Part shown: piece after piece, positions 37,410-49,566 of the stretch
How the letters are laid out: each line of letters begins with the position of its first letter
How positions within the stretch are numbered: the stretch's first letter is position 1
Source of the DNA: Tubulanus polymorphus
Lineage: Eukaryota; Nemertea; Palaeonemertea; Tubulaniformes; Tubulanidae
NCBI RefSeq assembly: GCF_964204645.1
Contig: NC_134034.1
Coordinates: forward strand, 10,101,414-10,165,413
Length of the DNA stretch: 64,000 bases
Direction of reading: 5' to 3'
Position numbers and translations under genes: made by a program
Notes under the pieces: generated by a model
What the model was told of the DNA's origin: nothing
Databases searched by the model: none
Seen by the model: the letters and a program-made list of their open reading frames with translations, nothing else

Positions 37410-37904
37410 TCGCGGCGATAAAATCTCGATAAAAAAATCTACGCCGAATTTTACAAGAAAATCGAAGCAGAAAAGCAGAAAAACTGGTGACAGTTGAACG
37501 AATCGTTCCCCTCGTCGATAATTCCTATAACTCGGGGGGATTTCTCCACGGGCAATGATACGCCTGTCGTTCCGTGCGACGTCATTCTGAGTAGACGCGC
37601 AGACGGACTCGACACGAATGGAATTCGGTTCGATATTGTCGCCTTTTACAACTAATGAACGACCACTACACCGGCAACCGCGGCGTCCATCGCCGTGAGT
37701 GTGTAAAATTACCGGCCACATCACCCGAATGGTCGACGTGATTGCCACTTGTACACAGATATAAATGGAATGGTTTAAAAATATCGGGCACTCAGAGACG
37801 GATTTCGATTGTATATATCAATTTCGTAACCAACCATTTCTCGTCATTTTACAGACGATACAGTTTCGATCAGAAACAAACGCGCCGGGCGATAATTCCG
37901 GAAT

Positions 37905-38550
37905 CGATAGGAGACGAATCTAAACCTACCAATCGCTCTACCGATCGCTTCTATCAGGTTTACAGATTATATACTATTCCGGAATAGGTAGAGAGCGTTC
38001 CGGTCGAAACAAACCCACCAGACGATAATTCTGGAATCGATAGAGACCCATCTTAATTTACCAAACTATCTACCGGCCGTTTCTATCAGGTTTACACATT
38101 ATGCTTTCTGGAAAAGTTGGACGTATTCCGGGTCGAAGAGAATCCGGAATCGCTAGAAACCAAACGAAACCTACCAAACTCTATACCGGCCACTACTATC
38201 CGGTTTACAGATAGCAAACTCTCTACCGGCCTGTTTCTATCCGGTTTACAGATTGCAAACTCTCTACCGGCCGCTTCTATCAGGTTTACAGATTACAAAC
38301 TCTCTACCGGCCGCTTCTATCAGGTTTACAGATTATACAAACTCTCTACCGGCCGCTTCTATCAGGTTTACAGATTACAAACTCTCTACCGGCCGCTTCT
38401 ATCAGGTTTACAGATTGCAAACTCTCTACCGGCCGCTTCTATAAGGTTTACAGATTACAAACTCTCTACCGACCGCTTCTATCAGGTTTACAGATTACAA
38501 ACTCTCTACCGGCCGCTTCTATCAGGTTTACAGATTACACTCTTTCGGAA
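37905..38550. repeat. 40-bp tandem repeat, about nine good copies plus diverged ones
   Basis: The unit is aaactctctaccggccgctt followed by ctatcaggtttacagattac. Copies are nearly identical between about 38205 and 38545 and increasingly diverged, with longer spacing, back to 37905. Because 40 is not a multiple of three, all three frames stay open and give pseudo-proteins with a 40-residue period. Confidence 0.92.
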
Positions 38551-38694
38551 TAGGTAGACTGTATTCTGATCGAAGCGAATTTCGGAGACCGATTGAAACC
38601 TTCCTTTGAATTTTAGTTTCCATTCGTGTCAGTCTTCGAGTTTTCTCCCGCGCATGAAGCCGATATCGCTGATTAGACAGTAATTTCAGTTTTT

Positions 38695-38785
38695 CCGCCG
38701 AGCTAGACAGCAGAACAGACAGCAGAACAGATAGCAGAACCGACAGCAGAACAGACAACAGAACCGACAGCAGAACAGGCAACAG
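38695..38785. repeat. cagaacagacag minisatellite
   Basis: Units of 10-15 bp (agcagaacagac / aacagaaccgac) repeated about seven times. Confidence 0.85.
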
Positions 38786-39024
38786 ACGAATATTATATAA
38801 AACGGTTGCAGTATTTTGTCTGTTTTTATTGTTTCATCGTTAATTTCCATATCGTCGGTAGTTAAGTCGAGTCAGCAGCAAAGAAGAAGAAAGTATCTCT
38901 ACTAAACTACAGTCGGCAGTATTTAACGTCTGCTGCATTTCCTCCGCGTATTCTCCCACGAGGTAAAGAATTTACATATAAAACAACAGCTCATTTGATA
39001 GTTCGGCGCGATCATCTTTGTTAT

Positions 39025-39053
39025 TATGTATATATATATATATATATATATTT
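39025..39053. repeat. AT dinucleotide microsatellite
   Basis: About 12 ta repeats. Confidence 0.9.
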
Positions 39054-40079
39054 TTATATGCCTTGTGGGTTTAGTTCTATTACGGTCGGAAATAGAAACT
39101 TGATGTAAATACATTATTCAGAAATCAGATTTTGACACCGGTCCCGGCGAGGCTCACCCGAGGTGGATCCGGTTGTGGGAAATAATCGCGAAAACTTACG
39201 TACAAGTTCAACAAAGTTTTCCGTGAGTGCCTCATTTTTCGTTTCCTCAACACAAATTATTCACGTTTTTTTTTGACTTTATGATTCGAAATCGAGATTT
39301 CCAATTAACGCATACTTCGAATTCCGATTTCAGCATCAACTCCCGCGTGTGACTGGAGGGCTTACAGAGGATACGCATCAAATCAATGAAATATACGAAT
39401 CATCCCTGTTTTAAAATAGAAAAAACCTAACAACCACTGAGAAACCATCATGCGTGACGAATCATTTTCTCGAGGTTTTTTTTTCGAAACCAAGAAATTT
39501 TCTTTAAAACCAATTTAGACAGTTTTATCACGTGACGAAAGACGTGGCGTCCTTTGGTGGCGGTTATTTTTTAAATTTCAAACTATTCTTCCTCTTCTTT
39601 GAAATGACGTGCGTCGGCGGTGGTTATTTTTGAAAAATCGTCTATTCCTCTCGCCTTTGAAAGCGACGACGACGATGCGCCTAGTTACCATCACGCAAAA
39701 CCGACCGACATTTTTCCCTCACGCGCCAGACGGCGGATTGCAAGTTCCGAGAAACACCGACGAATCGTTGATTAAACAGATCCGGGGCCTTTTTGCTAAA
39801 GACTTTTATTTTAAGTCACAGACTTTTTGTTTGATCGAAGTGCCGGTAATTGGCTACTGTGGATCAGTCGGATCAGTCGAACGATCAAACGAGATCTTTC
39901 GACGGATAGAAAAATTGCAGCGAGCAAATCATATTTCTTTGCTAAGTTTTTTTTCCATTTCATCTGCGTGTGTTGTTGATCGTGTGCTTGGAGCAAACCT
40001 TCTCGCCGACTAATCTCCTTTCGCAGACGAACAAATTCGAAGCATCGAAGCACGCGCTGATGGAAGTAAAACTGATTAC

Positions 40080-40345
40080 TACTAGCGCGCCTGGTGGATG
40101 CTCACTTGCCATAAGTGGACTTCTCTATTGCTGCAGTAGTTGATGTCCTACTGCACACTAGTGACATCTGGTGGACCGTCACTCATGACAAGTGCAATCC
40201 TCTATTGCCGTAGTAGTTGATGGCCTACTGCGCACTAGCGACACCTGGTGGGTCTTCACTTGCCATACGTGGCATTCTCCTTCAATGCAGTCGTTGATGT
40301 CCTACTGCACACTAGTGACCCCTAGTGGATTCTTACTTGCCACAA
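40080..40345. repeat. 77-bp tandem repeat, about 3.5 copies
   Basis: ctagtgacatctggtggacc-type starts occur at 40082, 40158, 40235 and 40312, spacing 76-77 bp. The core 'ctagcgacacctggtggatcctcgcttgcca' also occurs singly at about 18410, 35285 and 56485. Confidence 0.9.
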
Positions 40346-40634
40346 GTGCAACTCCGATATTATCATTGGGACATTTTAGGAGACAGCCCCTTTATGCGAA
40401 GTATCTAGTGCCTCTATAAATCCCCCTATGACGTAATCAGCTATATCTATTTTTAGGAAAAGATGGCTCATGATGCAATAGGCGAATTTTTGGAGACAGC
40501 CATCTTTTATGGAAAGGTCCCCGCTGGCAGATCACCGAGGAATCACCCTTCGGCTATTATTGCATTTTCATACCATCAAATTAACATTGCTCAATCAATT
40601 AACTAACGACAAAAACTCATAGATTAAAACTTAC

Positions 40635-41027
40635 GTAGATGACGTACATGACCAGTTTACACATCGTTTCGCCGAATATCCATTGCGGAAGTACGTAAAA
40701 CGTCATCGTGAACGGAACGCAGACGACCAAAAACGCGAAATCCGTAATCGCCAAATTCACGATGTAAGTATACGTCACTTTACGTTCGTGGTGCATGACG
40801 ATGACGTAGATGACCAGTCCGTTGCCCAACGCGCCTATAACGACCAACAGGGACCATATCGCCGGAACCAAGATGGCGTCGACGGCCAGCGGAGGCGGTG
40901 CGCGGTCGTACGTCGAATTCGAGTCGACGGACGCGGCGGGCGTCGTCGCCGTCAAATTAGCGGTCATATTGAACAACAGTAAATAGGTGACGTTGGCAAA
41001 CGTATTTTGCCCCGTCAGCGAGTTCAT
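40635..41027 (-). CDS. KISS1R-like: Neuropeptide GPCR exon 1 (N-terminus, TM1-TM3 start), kisspeptin-receptor-like
   Basis: First coding exon of a four-exon receptor of 377 residues. The ATG at 41027 is the first methionine of the open frame. The extracellular N terminus (about 50 residues) has four N-glycosylation sequons (N12, N20, N24, N37). TM1 (about 52-78) contains GNGLVIYV, TM2 contains NLAITDFAF (Asp 96), and the TM3 disulfide Cys is C123. The donor TAC|GTAAGT after 40635 is strong and leaves phase 0. The VDA.LVP..W and GN.LVIYVI blocks with VPFT...Y.LP.W..G..MCK closely follow the kisspeptin receptor plan; galanin and allatostatin-A receptors are the alternatives. It is a plasma-membrane, G-protein-coupled neuropeptide receptor; ligand and G-protein class cannot be read from sequence. 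All key residues are intact. Confidence 0.9.
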
Positions 41028-42954
41028 CTTGCGGACGTATGCGGAAGCGTCAGTTCTCTGTCAGTCTATTTAGATGTTTGCGCAATTTATGTCATACTCG
41101 AAGCGACAGTTCGCGTCTATTTCACGCAGGTGTTTATGAAAGTGTAGTACGTCGATCGGCGGTTTTTATATGGCTATTCTCCAATATCGAATTGTCGAGA
41201 ACGAAATTGATTTTTCGACGATGCTTCAAATCTATTTGATATCCTACATCATATTGGCGCTTCAGAACAGCTTCTAAATAGTGTATGTAGTACTTATTTT
41301 GTAGAGTCGATATCAGTCAAATCGTCAATTCCGGCCTTGATGTTTTTTTACGCTTGATATTTTTCCTTTTCGGGTTAATTGGAACTTTATTCACGGATAT
41401 CAGAACGGTTCAGAATTTGTCGGATTCTTTAGCAGATGGCCTAGAAACGTTGTAAACTCCCCGAAAAAAAACTGCGCGATGAAAGGTTAAGTCGTCTAAC
41501 AGCGTGCGATTAAATTTCATTATCGTGTTTTTTTTTCGTCGTTTTTTAATGTTTTACTCGCGCTCACGTTCGGTACAAGAAATAGCTTTTAACGCTCGGT
41601 TTTCAGCGGTTAGCACGTTTTTCGAAAAACAGTTTCCACTAGCAGCGACAGGTGTTCGACGTAATTCCATCCCCAGAATGAAATGAGAGGGAAAAACAAC
41701 TATAGAGGAAATCGACACCGGGGTGTTGAGTACAACGCGTTGGAATAACGATGCAGAAGAAGAGTTGCAGGGTCGACGCGATAGGATTCCGAAACCCCGA
41801 ATAATTACTATTCCCGTCTGGCGCTGTAGGAATTATCCGTCGATTACTTTAACAAATTACTGATAAATCCCAGATACGACACATCCGAATTCTGGTCCAT
41901 CGTCACCGTTTGTATCGATATATTCCGACTCCGTCAAACTTCGGTGTCTTTTTAGATGTTTTTCACTGGTGCAACGGGCGCGGTTTACGTTCCCGAAGTT
42001 TAGGCTATTTCCGATGTTCTCCGAATTTCGTTCCCGATATTTTTTTCTCGAATTCCGAGATATTTTCTCGGAGCAAATTGCGAATTGGTTACGTACCCGA
42101 AGTTTAAAGAAATGGTATTTCCGATGTTTTCCGAAGCAACTGGCGAGTATTTCTCGTTCTAGATGTTTTTATTTCGGCTTTCCCGAGATTTTTTGCCGGA
42201 GCAACTTGCGCGAGAGAGTAGCGTTCCGAACTCTAACGATGTTTTACGGAGCGACTCACCCGAGTTATTTCAGGTATATTTCCGCGATGCTTTTCCCCGG
42301 GTGTAACTAATTCCAGATTCGTTTCTGATATTGTTTTCGACGCTTTCCGAAGTTCGCCGACCGTGACGACAATTTCCGATTTAATCCGCACAAAGCCGCA
42401 CCGTCACCGGCAGACGATAACTAATTATATCCGATGGAAACGAAAGTGACAATTTCACTCACCGCCCGAAGCAGCAACTTCTTTTTTTTAAATAGGTTGC
42501 AGCTTTCAGGGTTTATTCGTTTTGTTGAATGTTAGGTATTGGTATTTCGTATTCGACTATCGTTGTTGCGAATACGACGTCGGTTATTTTCCTATCGATA
42601 GATTGAGCCGCTTTCCAGCCGTCGTCTGTCCTGGCATTAATTTGGCTAACTGTATTTTTATTAAATGCCACTCATCGCGCGCGGATCTGAACGATCGCCG
42701 AGAGTGGAAGTTGATATCCGATTCCGACTGCGTCACTTACTACCGATACTGCGTCACTTAATTCTGAAATGAGATATACGGGAGGGGAATTATTTTTCAG
42801 ATGATATGGTTATCAGTTTTACCATCACCATGACTCTGAAGGAATACAATTATTTCTACAGCAAATCTAACAATCCAAGAACAGTTTAAGTTCAATTAGG
42901 TTCAACAACTATAACTCAATAGATAAAAATAGAATATCAATAACTAAAAATCAA
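41028..42954. other. Upstream region of the GPCR gene
   Basis: The 5' UTR and promoter presumably lie here. I see no convincing TATA box or CpG-dense block. Between about 41940 and 42350, similar phrases recur (ccgaagttta, gatgttttccgaa, ttcccgagat), suggesting an old, very degenerate tandem repeat. Confidence 0.4.
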
Positions 42955-43260
42955 TCTTACAACTTAAGACCAGTCTAAGCTCATTTTGGTTCTATAACCA
43001 TTATAACAACTGAAGACCAGTCTAAGCTCATTTTGGTTCTATAACCAATCTAACGACTTCAGACCAGTCTTGGCTCATTTTGGTTCTATGGCCAATGTAA
43101 CAACTTAAGACCAGACTAAGCTCATATTGGTTCGATTACCAATCTAACAACTTGACTTCTTTTGGTTCTATGGCCAATCTAATGACTTGAGAGCAGTTCA
43201 ATATAATTTTGGTTATATCAATCTAATAACACTTAAGACCAGTCTTAGTTCATTGATCTT
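42955..43260. repeat. 47-bp tandem repeat (gaccagtctaagctcattttgg family)
   Basis: gaccag recurs at 42968, 43015, 43062 and 43109, spacing 47 bp, with further diverged units to 43260 and one more near 43395. Relatives lie at 57580-57835, at 51296-51470 in reverse orientation, and as relics near 1030, 18875 and 32060. Confidence 0.9.
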
Positions 43261-43262
43261 CA

Positions 43263-43370
43263 GGGACCAGTTTTATAGACTGGTATTTGCTTTAAACGGG
43301 GCGAACTCAATTCATTTACAATTTACAGTTAGCCCTGGGTTAAAGTTAATATCAATCTATAAAACAGTTC
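43263..43370. repeat. Foldback element, 'ggttttatagactg' family, copy 2
   Basis: gggaccagttttatagactg at the left is mirrored by atcaatctataaaacagttc at the right around aattcatttacaattt. Inserted in the 47-bp array. Confidence 0.75.
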
Positions 43371-44394
43371 TTTATCTAATCTAACTTCTTAAGACCAGTC
43401 TGGGTACATACACTTTGGTTCTATAACCAATCGTAAAACTCCAGGGTCGCTGAATATAACTATGGATCCTCAAACATTTAAGGGTTAATAATACAACAAA
43501 CGACTAAGAAACCAGAGCCTTTACCGCGACGCTGAACACGGACGGACGTTCGATAAGAACTGACGATACAAATTACTTAATCCGTCGATAGAAAAAAATG
43601 CGACATTGTTTGCCGTCGCGTAGCGATACAAAAGAAAATTCGATATGTTTCTCGGGCTAACAGCGACAAATATTGTAAGACAAGGGCAGTACCGATAGTT
43701 CGCAGAGTCTAAAAACATCGAACTATCGAGCAAATTATGGAATTGATTTGCTGCAACGGAGGATGGCTTTTGAACGAATAATGATGGCAAGTAATGTCTC
43801 AATAGGAGCGTTCCTCATTTAGGTCGGCAGAAGATCTTCCCGCGGTAACCCTAAATTCCGGATCTTCTTCCCGGTAACCCTATATGCAGGACCTTCCAAG
43901 TAACCCTTAATTCGGGATCTCCCATTTTGTGTCGTTTGAAAATATCACTCTAATAAGCGATTGAAATAAAGTGAATTTTTTTTCAGAAGAAATCTCTTGA
44001 TTTCGCTCTTTCCCGGCAACCCTCAATTCGGAGCCCTCCTCCTCTCACACCGTCGACCGGTTGATATTTCTGACATTCGCTGAATATTTTTTTTTTTTCA
44101 TTAGGCTTACGTATACAAATCGATGGTAATCAAGTCGTAATCATGAGTTTTCGGGAAGCGCTGCGCTGAGAAATTTCAGCTCGACATTTTCAATTTCCCT
44201 CGAGTGTCAAAGTTCGTCTGCTTAAGTCGATTCGACGGTTCGATTTGAACCCCTTGAATTAACGCGCTCTAGTTTTCTTCTATTTTTATCGCGTGATTTG
44301 ATTTGACAGGTCGAACGGCGAAAAACTGACACCCAGACGAGTGTATTCGAATTTTGATTATTTCGTCTAAATCGAATTAGTCCCACAAGACGCC
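43371..44394. other. Noncoding stretch
   Basis: A loose repeat of ggtaaccctaaattcggatct occurs four times at about 43845-44040. Nothing else recognised. Confidence 0.45.
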
Positions 44395-44830
44395 GTGGAT
44401 CTGGATCCACAGTCGAATTGAATTCACAAAATTACCGTGGAATGAAAATAAGACCAACACAAAGTGTGGAACTGGATTCAAAATCAAATTAAACCCACAC
44501 AACTGTGGAACTGGATCAAGAATCAAATAAGACCCACACAACTAGTGTGAAACTGAGTTTTTATTCAAATTAAACCCACACAACTGTTGAACTGGATCCA
44601 GAATCAAATTTGACCTGTAGAACCGTTGAACTGGATTAAGAGCAATCCCAGGAACTGGATCCAGAGTCAAATCAAACCCACAGCTGTGGAACAAGGTTAA
44701 TAGTCAAATTAAACCCATACAAGTGCCGAACTGGATTCAGAATCAAATGAAACACAAAACTGTGGAACTGGATTCAGAGCCGAATTAAACCCACACAACT
44801 GTAAAACTGGGTCCAGAGTCAAATCGCTCC
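44395..44830. repeat. 36-45 bp minisatellite array, reverse orientation
   Basis: Units of cacaactgtggaactggatc followed by cagaatcaaattaaaccca, the reverse complement of the arrays at 13324, 21225 and 55055. More diverged than those. Confidence 0.88.
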
Positions 44831-47800
44831 ATGCTGGGATTTGAATACAATCTAGTTTATACAAAGTTATTTTGATGTTTACCGACGCTCATACCGATAA
44901 CATACGACCAGAATGTATACAGCGATTAAAGCGATCGGATTGTCGTTGATATGATCTCGTCTGCGCGTTGTGAGAGACCATCTGTTCATATTCATAACGT
45001 TTCACACTGTTACATGTTATACACACACGACAGACTGCGCAAATTTTCGTAATTACAATACTATTACCGTTGTTTGACCGTGTGCCTATTTGAATGGCCG
45101 CTCTTAGCGCAGGGGACTGCATCACCGCATCACCGGATTTCGGATATATTGACCCGCCTTTTCTTTCTGATCTTGAAATAGGGATGGTTAACATTATCAT
45201 TCATTCTATTGATAGATTATATAAAGATCTCAGGCCCGTTGCGAGCTTTTTTTAGGGGCGGGCTATATCGTGAAAAAGGGCACTTTTCTGTTGAACAAAG
45301 GACAGATCTTGAATACGAAGTGCCCGGGTACCTGAATAAATCATTTGAGAACCGATAATTTTCAATATCCATTAAAAAGCGTGAAAATTGTATCTAAATT
45401 TCGAAAAAGACTGCGCCATTTTGATACATACTATTACCCGTTGTTTGGCCGGGTGCTTATTCGAATGGAATAAAACCTACCAGCCGAGAACGAAACATCG
45501 GATTTCATTTCGAAACCGAAAAAGTGCATCTTCCGTCGATATACAGAATTCTTGCATAAAGCGAAGTGTATTGTACACATTTTCTTTTTACATCAAACAC
45601 TATTTTAGATGTCACAGGACCGCTTTTTAAAAATCACGTAAAATAAAATTCCACGGAAGGATGCAGTCCAGAGGAATATTGATAGTATCTGCAATTGCCA
45701 CCGTACAAACTACCAGCCCAGTTATTCGTGTAATGATTTCTATTACAGGGCAGCAATTTAGGACACCAAAGTCACGAAAATAAAACGAACCGTGTTTCTT
45801 TTCTTTTTTCTAACGACAGAAGACGCCGACGCGGAAACCTAATGGTGTTGTGTAGGAAACGCTATATTTTCTACCCGGGATAATGGCGCCTATACTGCGA
45901 CGAAAATTGGATAATTACAAAAAACCCCTCGCGATCTTACGAATTATTGTCAATCTCTTCTTAGCGAGAGAGAGTGAGAGCGGGAGAGTGAGAGAAACCT
46001 CCTGCCGGTAATCAGCTCACAGCCGCCATTATGAACGGATCGAACGCGCGGATTGTGTAGTTGTTTTTTTTCTTAAATAATCGCCGGTGCTGATTACCGC
46101 TCCGTTGATTGGCTATTAAAAAAACGGCGCCATCCCGTGACGTATTCGCTGGCGATTTTTTCCCTGCAGACGATATTTACGCGTCGTAGGTGCGCGAGAA
46201 ACTTGACTTGACGACGCCATAGCGCGCGCGCGAAACTAATAATTCTGGAAACATATTTTCGTTGCCCTATGCAACGCAGATGACGCGTGGAAACCAAGAA
46301 ACAGGGAATCAAACGTGTTTGATCTCGAAGATGTTGTTTTTCGAAACCACGTTTCTCGATTCTTGTAAACGCAGACGACAGACGGCGAAACGCTCGGAAA
46401 CTTTTTTATGTTTCATTTTCCGTGTTTCCCTGCGTCGAGTGCGTTTGGCTAGTCGAAGTATTGAGTCACTCTCAAAGAGGACGATGGAAGAATGAAGTAG
46501 CATAAGCTTTTGGTCGAAGATGAAAAATCTCTTTTAACGCCATTTGTACCAGTCGAGAGTCTCTATCTATCTCAGCCTTCAAATCCAGATTGAAAGCTTT
46601 TCTTTCTAAAAACATCCATGGTGATTAATTTAATTTAACTTGTACTTTTATAATGTTGTTTTAGATTGCAAAGTGCAGTGGTTAATATTTTATAACCGCG
46701 CTATATAAGAAAATATATTATCATCATTATCATCATTAAAATACATCCTGCACTGGTCAATTCGCTCATAGGTCGGCTGAAGCACGTATACTTGCGAATA
46801 GAGGTGTGTTGGGCTTGTGAGGGAAATTCAAATCGAATCAAGATAATCCAACATTCAAATGTATACATTACGAGGGACGACGACTCTCTTTTTTCAAGAC
46901 GAAAAGAATAAAAATGGATAAGGTGATAACTAAATTGGGACTTTAGAGAACTCAGAATATTGTGGAACTATTTCTAGTTCCACGACATTCTGAGTTCGAG
47001 TTAAATTCTGAGTTGAAATCAGTTCAACTTCATCGAGGTAAAATCCGAATCAAATCTAAACTAAAAACGGATTGAATAATTCTCGAGTCGACAGTTCAAA
47101 TGTGGCTCTAAATCTATCGTTAAAAACACCAGGAACTACATAGTTCGCTGGAGCTGTACCGATTTAAAGGTCAATCCGTTTCAGCAACCGGCCTCATAAA
47201 TTTCCCCGACGCATGCATCTTTCATTGGATGGCAAATAAGAAAACGGTGTCTTCTGTCATCGTCCATAAATATGTCGGCACAGCTAGCAAACTAACAAAA
47301 CGTCGCGTGGCAATACTGTACGTACGTACTTAAATCTAATTAATACAACTGAAGAAGACTAGTGGGTTCGACCGGTCGAGTGCATAATCTCGTCTCCCAT
47401 CGGGATAATTTTACCGAATAATCATACGAGATGCGTAGTTATAATTCAACAACCGAGTTCGCGGAGACGATGATAAAGACGATGACGATGACGATGACGA
47501 TGATTATATATGTATATAAGTAATCTAGTGGCGTGGAGAGCTGTTGTTGTCGTTGAAGAGCAGCCGACAGTTCACCTCCTAAACGCTGAAAGACATTTAT
47601 TAGTCGACTATTAACGTTTCGATTACTGTAAGATGGCCGCGCGGCTCAGGCGGGGACAAATACGTTTACCTTCAGGCTGGTAATTTGTTTTCAATCCCGG
47701 CGGATTAGCGCCGCTGGACCACGGCCACCGTCGTCCGTCCATCTACAGTCTACTCGAGAAGCGGCGTAAACAAATACACAGTCTCTCGCGTCGTTCTCAT

Positions 47801-48131
47801 TTCTCGACGTCGTTTGTCGAAGTGTCGTATGTCCGTTGTCGTATGGCGGTACGTGACGTCTGAGCTACTGCGGCTAGATCGCCTTGTCAACGCTGTCAGG
47901 CGGAATGACGGCGTTACGATAAAACTAAACTTTCTAAACACCGCGTCTTTGTGCCTGATGTCTGCGATGAGGGCTTTTTTCGAATGTACTGTTAGGCAGC
48001 CCCGTGTAACAGGGAACAGTTTTTCACCATTTGACTCCTGGATCAAATTTGGATACAACCAGGGTTCCTGAGTTAACTACTCAGTATCCCGCTATCCTGT
48101 ACCAGGGGGAAGGGCTGCGTTGAAGAGCCCC
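44831..48131. other. Noncoding region with minor repeats
   Basis: It contains a hairpin at 46965-47004 and a short gatgac repeat at about 47470-47505. The frames at 45388-45630, 46262-46503 and 47750-48071 have no recognisable domain; several overlap each other on opposite strands. Confidence 0.4.
46950..47004. repeat. Hairpin, 21-bp arms
   Basis: actcagaatattgtggaact and agttccacgacattctgagt are reverse complements with two mismatches around a loop of about six bases. Confidence 0.75.
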
Positions 48132-48243
48132 GGGGCCTGGTTCTATAGACCGGTATCACCTTTACCCCGGAGGCTAACTCAATTCATTTTCAATTTAGTT
48201 AGCCCCCCGGTTAAAGGTAATACCGATCAATAAAACTGGCCCC
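48132..48243. repeat. Foldback element, 'ggttttatagactg' family, copy 3
   Basis: ggggcctggttctatagacc to ccccggaggctaac is mirrored by gttagccccccggttaaagg to aaaactggcccc around aattcattttcaattt. The cleanest of the three copies. Confidence 0.85.
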
Positions 48244-48959
48244 ATAATATTTGGAAATTATACCGTCTCCAAATGCAATCTGAGCGTTTGTGTGAACGTC
48301 AAATTTAATTTTTCACAAATCGTAAATACCCCCCCTCATCCTTATTGTGGCTGGGGCTTCGTTTTTTCAACGAGTATACCAACCTCTCTCAACTATAGTG
48401 ACGGCAATCGGCTGATGGCCTCTCGCCCACGTGGATTCTGAGGTTATCAATATTTTACACGACCCCTTTTCGATACTTACGTTTACAACTCAAGTTTGTT
48501 CGGCATAAAAACCGACAGAGTATCTAAAGCAACGTCGTACACCGCGTGTACGAAATTGGAAAATTGGAAAAATTAAGTGTATGCAATCAACTCACTATAA
48601 AACCCGCATTCTCTTCAGAAAAAAATCCAATTAATACGTCACCGAAATTGAGTTACTGGTTTAAATATTTAGGTCGTAACGGTTTTTTTGGCATCGATAC
48701 GAAAAAACTACTGGAGCTTTACTTTATTTCATAATTCATCGCGTTCTAAAGTAGTGTACATGTATTTATGATGAACTACCGAGGCATTCCGATAGTCGCT
48801 TTCGAGTGCCTGAAAAACTGTTTGCTTTCAAAATACCGACGATCACGCCGCTGCTATTCGCGTCGGAGATTGCTGTCTCGAATTTTACTCATACCGAAAA
48901 CTGCATGGCTCCGAGCTGCTGAAATATCTGACTTAATTATTTCAAAATCGAATCGCACA
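48244..48959. other. Noncoding stretch left of the hexamer tract
   Basis: No gene or repeat recognised. Long frames that start here (48768, plus) owe their length entirely to the hexamer. Confidence 0.5.
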
Positions 48960-49566
48960 GTCCCTCTCCCTCTCCCTCTCCCTCTCCCTCTCCTCTCTCC
49001 CTCTCCCTCTCCCTCTCCCTCTCCCTCTCTCCCTCTCCCTCTCCCTCTCCCTCTCCCTCTCCCTCTCCCTCTCCCTCTCCCTCTCCCTCTCCCTCTCCCT
49101 CTCCCTCTCCCTCTCCCTCTCCCTCTCCCTCTCCCTCTCCCTCTCCCTCTCCCTCTCCCTCTCCCTCTCCCTCTCCCTCTCCCTCTCCCTCTCCCTCTCC
49201 CTCTCCCTCTCCCTCTCCCTCTCCCTCTCCCTCTCCCTCTCCCTCTCCCTCTCCCTCTCCCTCTCCCTCTCCCTCTCCCTCTCCCTCTCCCTCTCCCTCT
49301 CCCTCTCCCTCTCCCTCTCCCTCTCCCTCTCCCTCTCCCTCTCCCTCTCCCTCTCCCTCTCCCTCTCCCTCTCCCTCTCCCTCTCCCTCTCCCTCTCCCT
49401 CTCCCTCTCCCTCTCCCTCTCCCTCTCCCTCTCCCTCTCCCTCTCCCTCTCCCTCTCCCTCTCCCTCTCCCTCTCCCTCTCCCTCTCCCTCTCCCTCTCC
49501 CTCTCCCTCTCCCTCTCCCTCTCCCTCTCCCTCTCCCTCTCCCTCTCCCTCTCCCTCTCCCTCTCT
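48960..49566. repeat. (CCCTCT)n hexanucleotide microsatellite, about 100 copies
   Basis: About 607 bp of CCCTCT on plus (AGAGGG on minus). Interruptions occur only in the first 75 bp; the remaining 530 bp or so are perfect. It creates artificial open frames of Pro-Leu, Arg-Gly and Glu-Gly dipeptides. The pure polypurine-polypyrimidine mirror tract is capable of triplex (H-DNA) formation, and the G-rich strand of G-quadruplex-like stacking. The exact length may be affected by assembly. Confidence 0.97.

Larger units (their letters stand above)
30816..40634 (-). other. GPCR intron 1, about 9.8 kb
   Basis: It holds a cagc/cagt-rich repeat (30945-31045), a 176-bp direct duplication (31555-31825), the CCAAT-box array (32960-33212), a dispersed repeat copy at about 35270-35330, a g-rich run (36651-36686), a MITE (37136-37409), the 40-bp array (37905-38550) and the 77-bp array (40080-40345). 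The frames within it (35515-35850, 39609-40013) show no domains. Confidence 0.75.

Noticed and set aside
38117-38557. 146-codon repetitive 'protein' and overlapping frames
   Set aside because: The 40-bp repeat leaves all three frames open, and the frames translate the same DNA shifted. No coding evidence.
39609-40013. 134-codon plus-strand frame
   Set aside because: It has no recognisable domain, poor codon regularity and no splice or poly(A) context, and it lies in a GPCR intron on the other strand.
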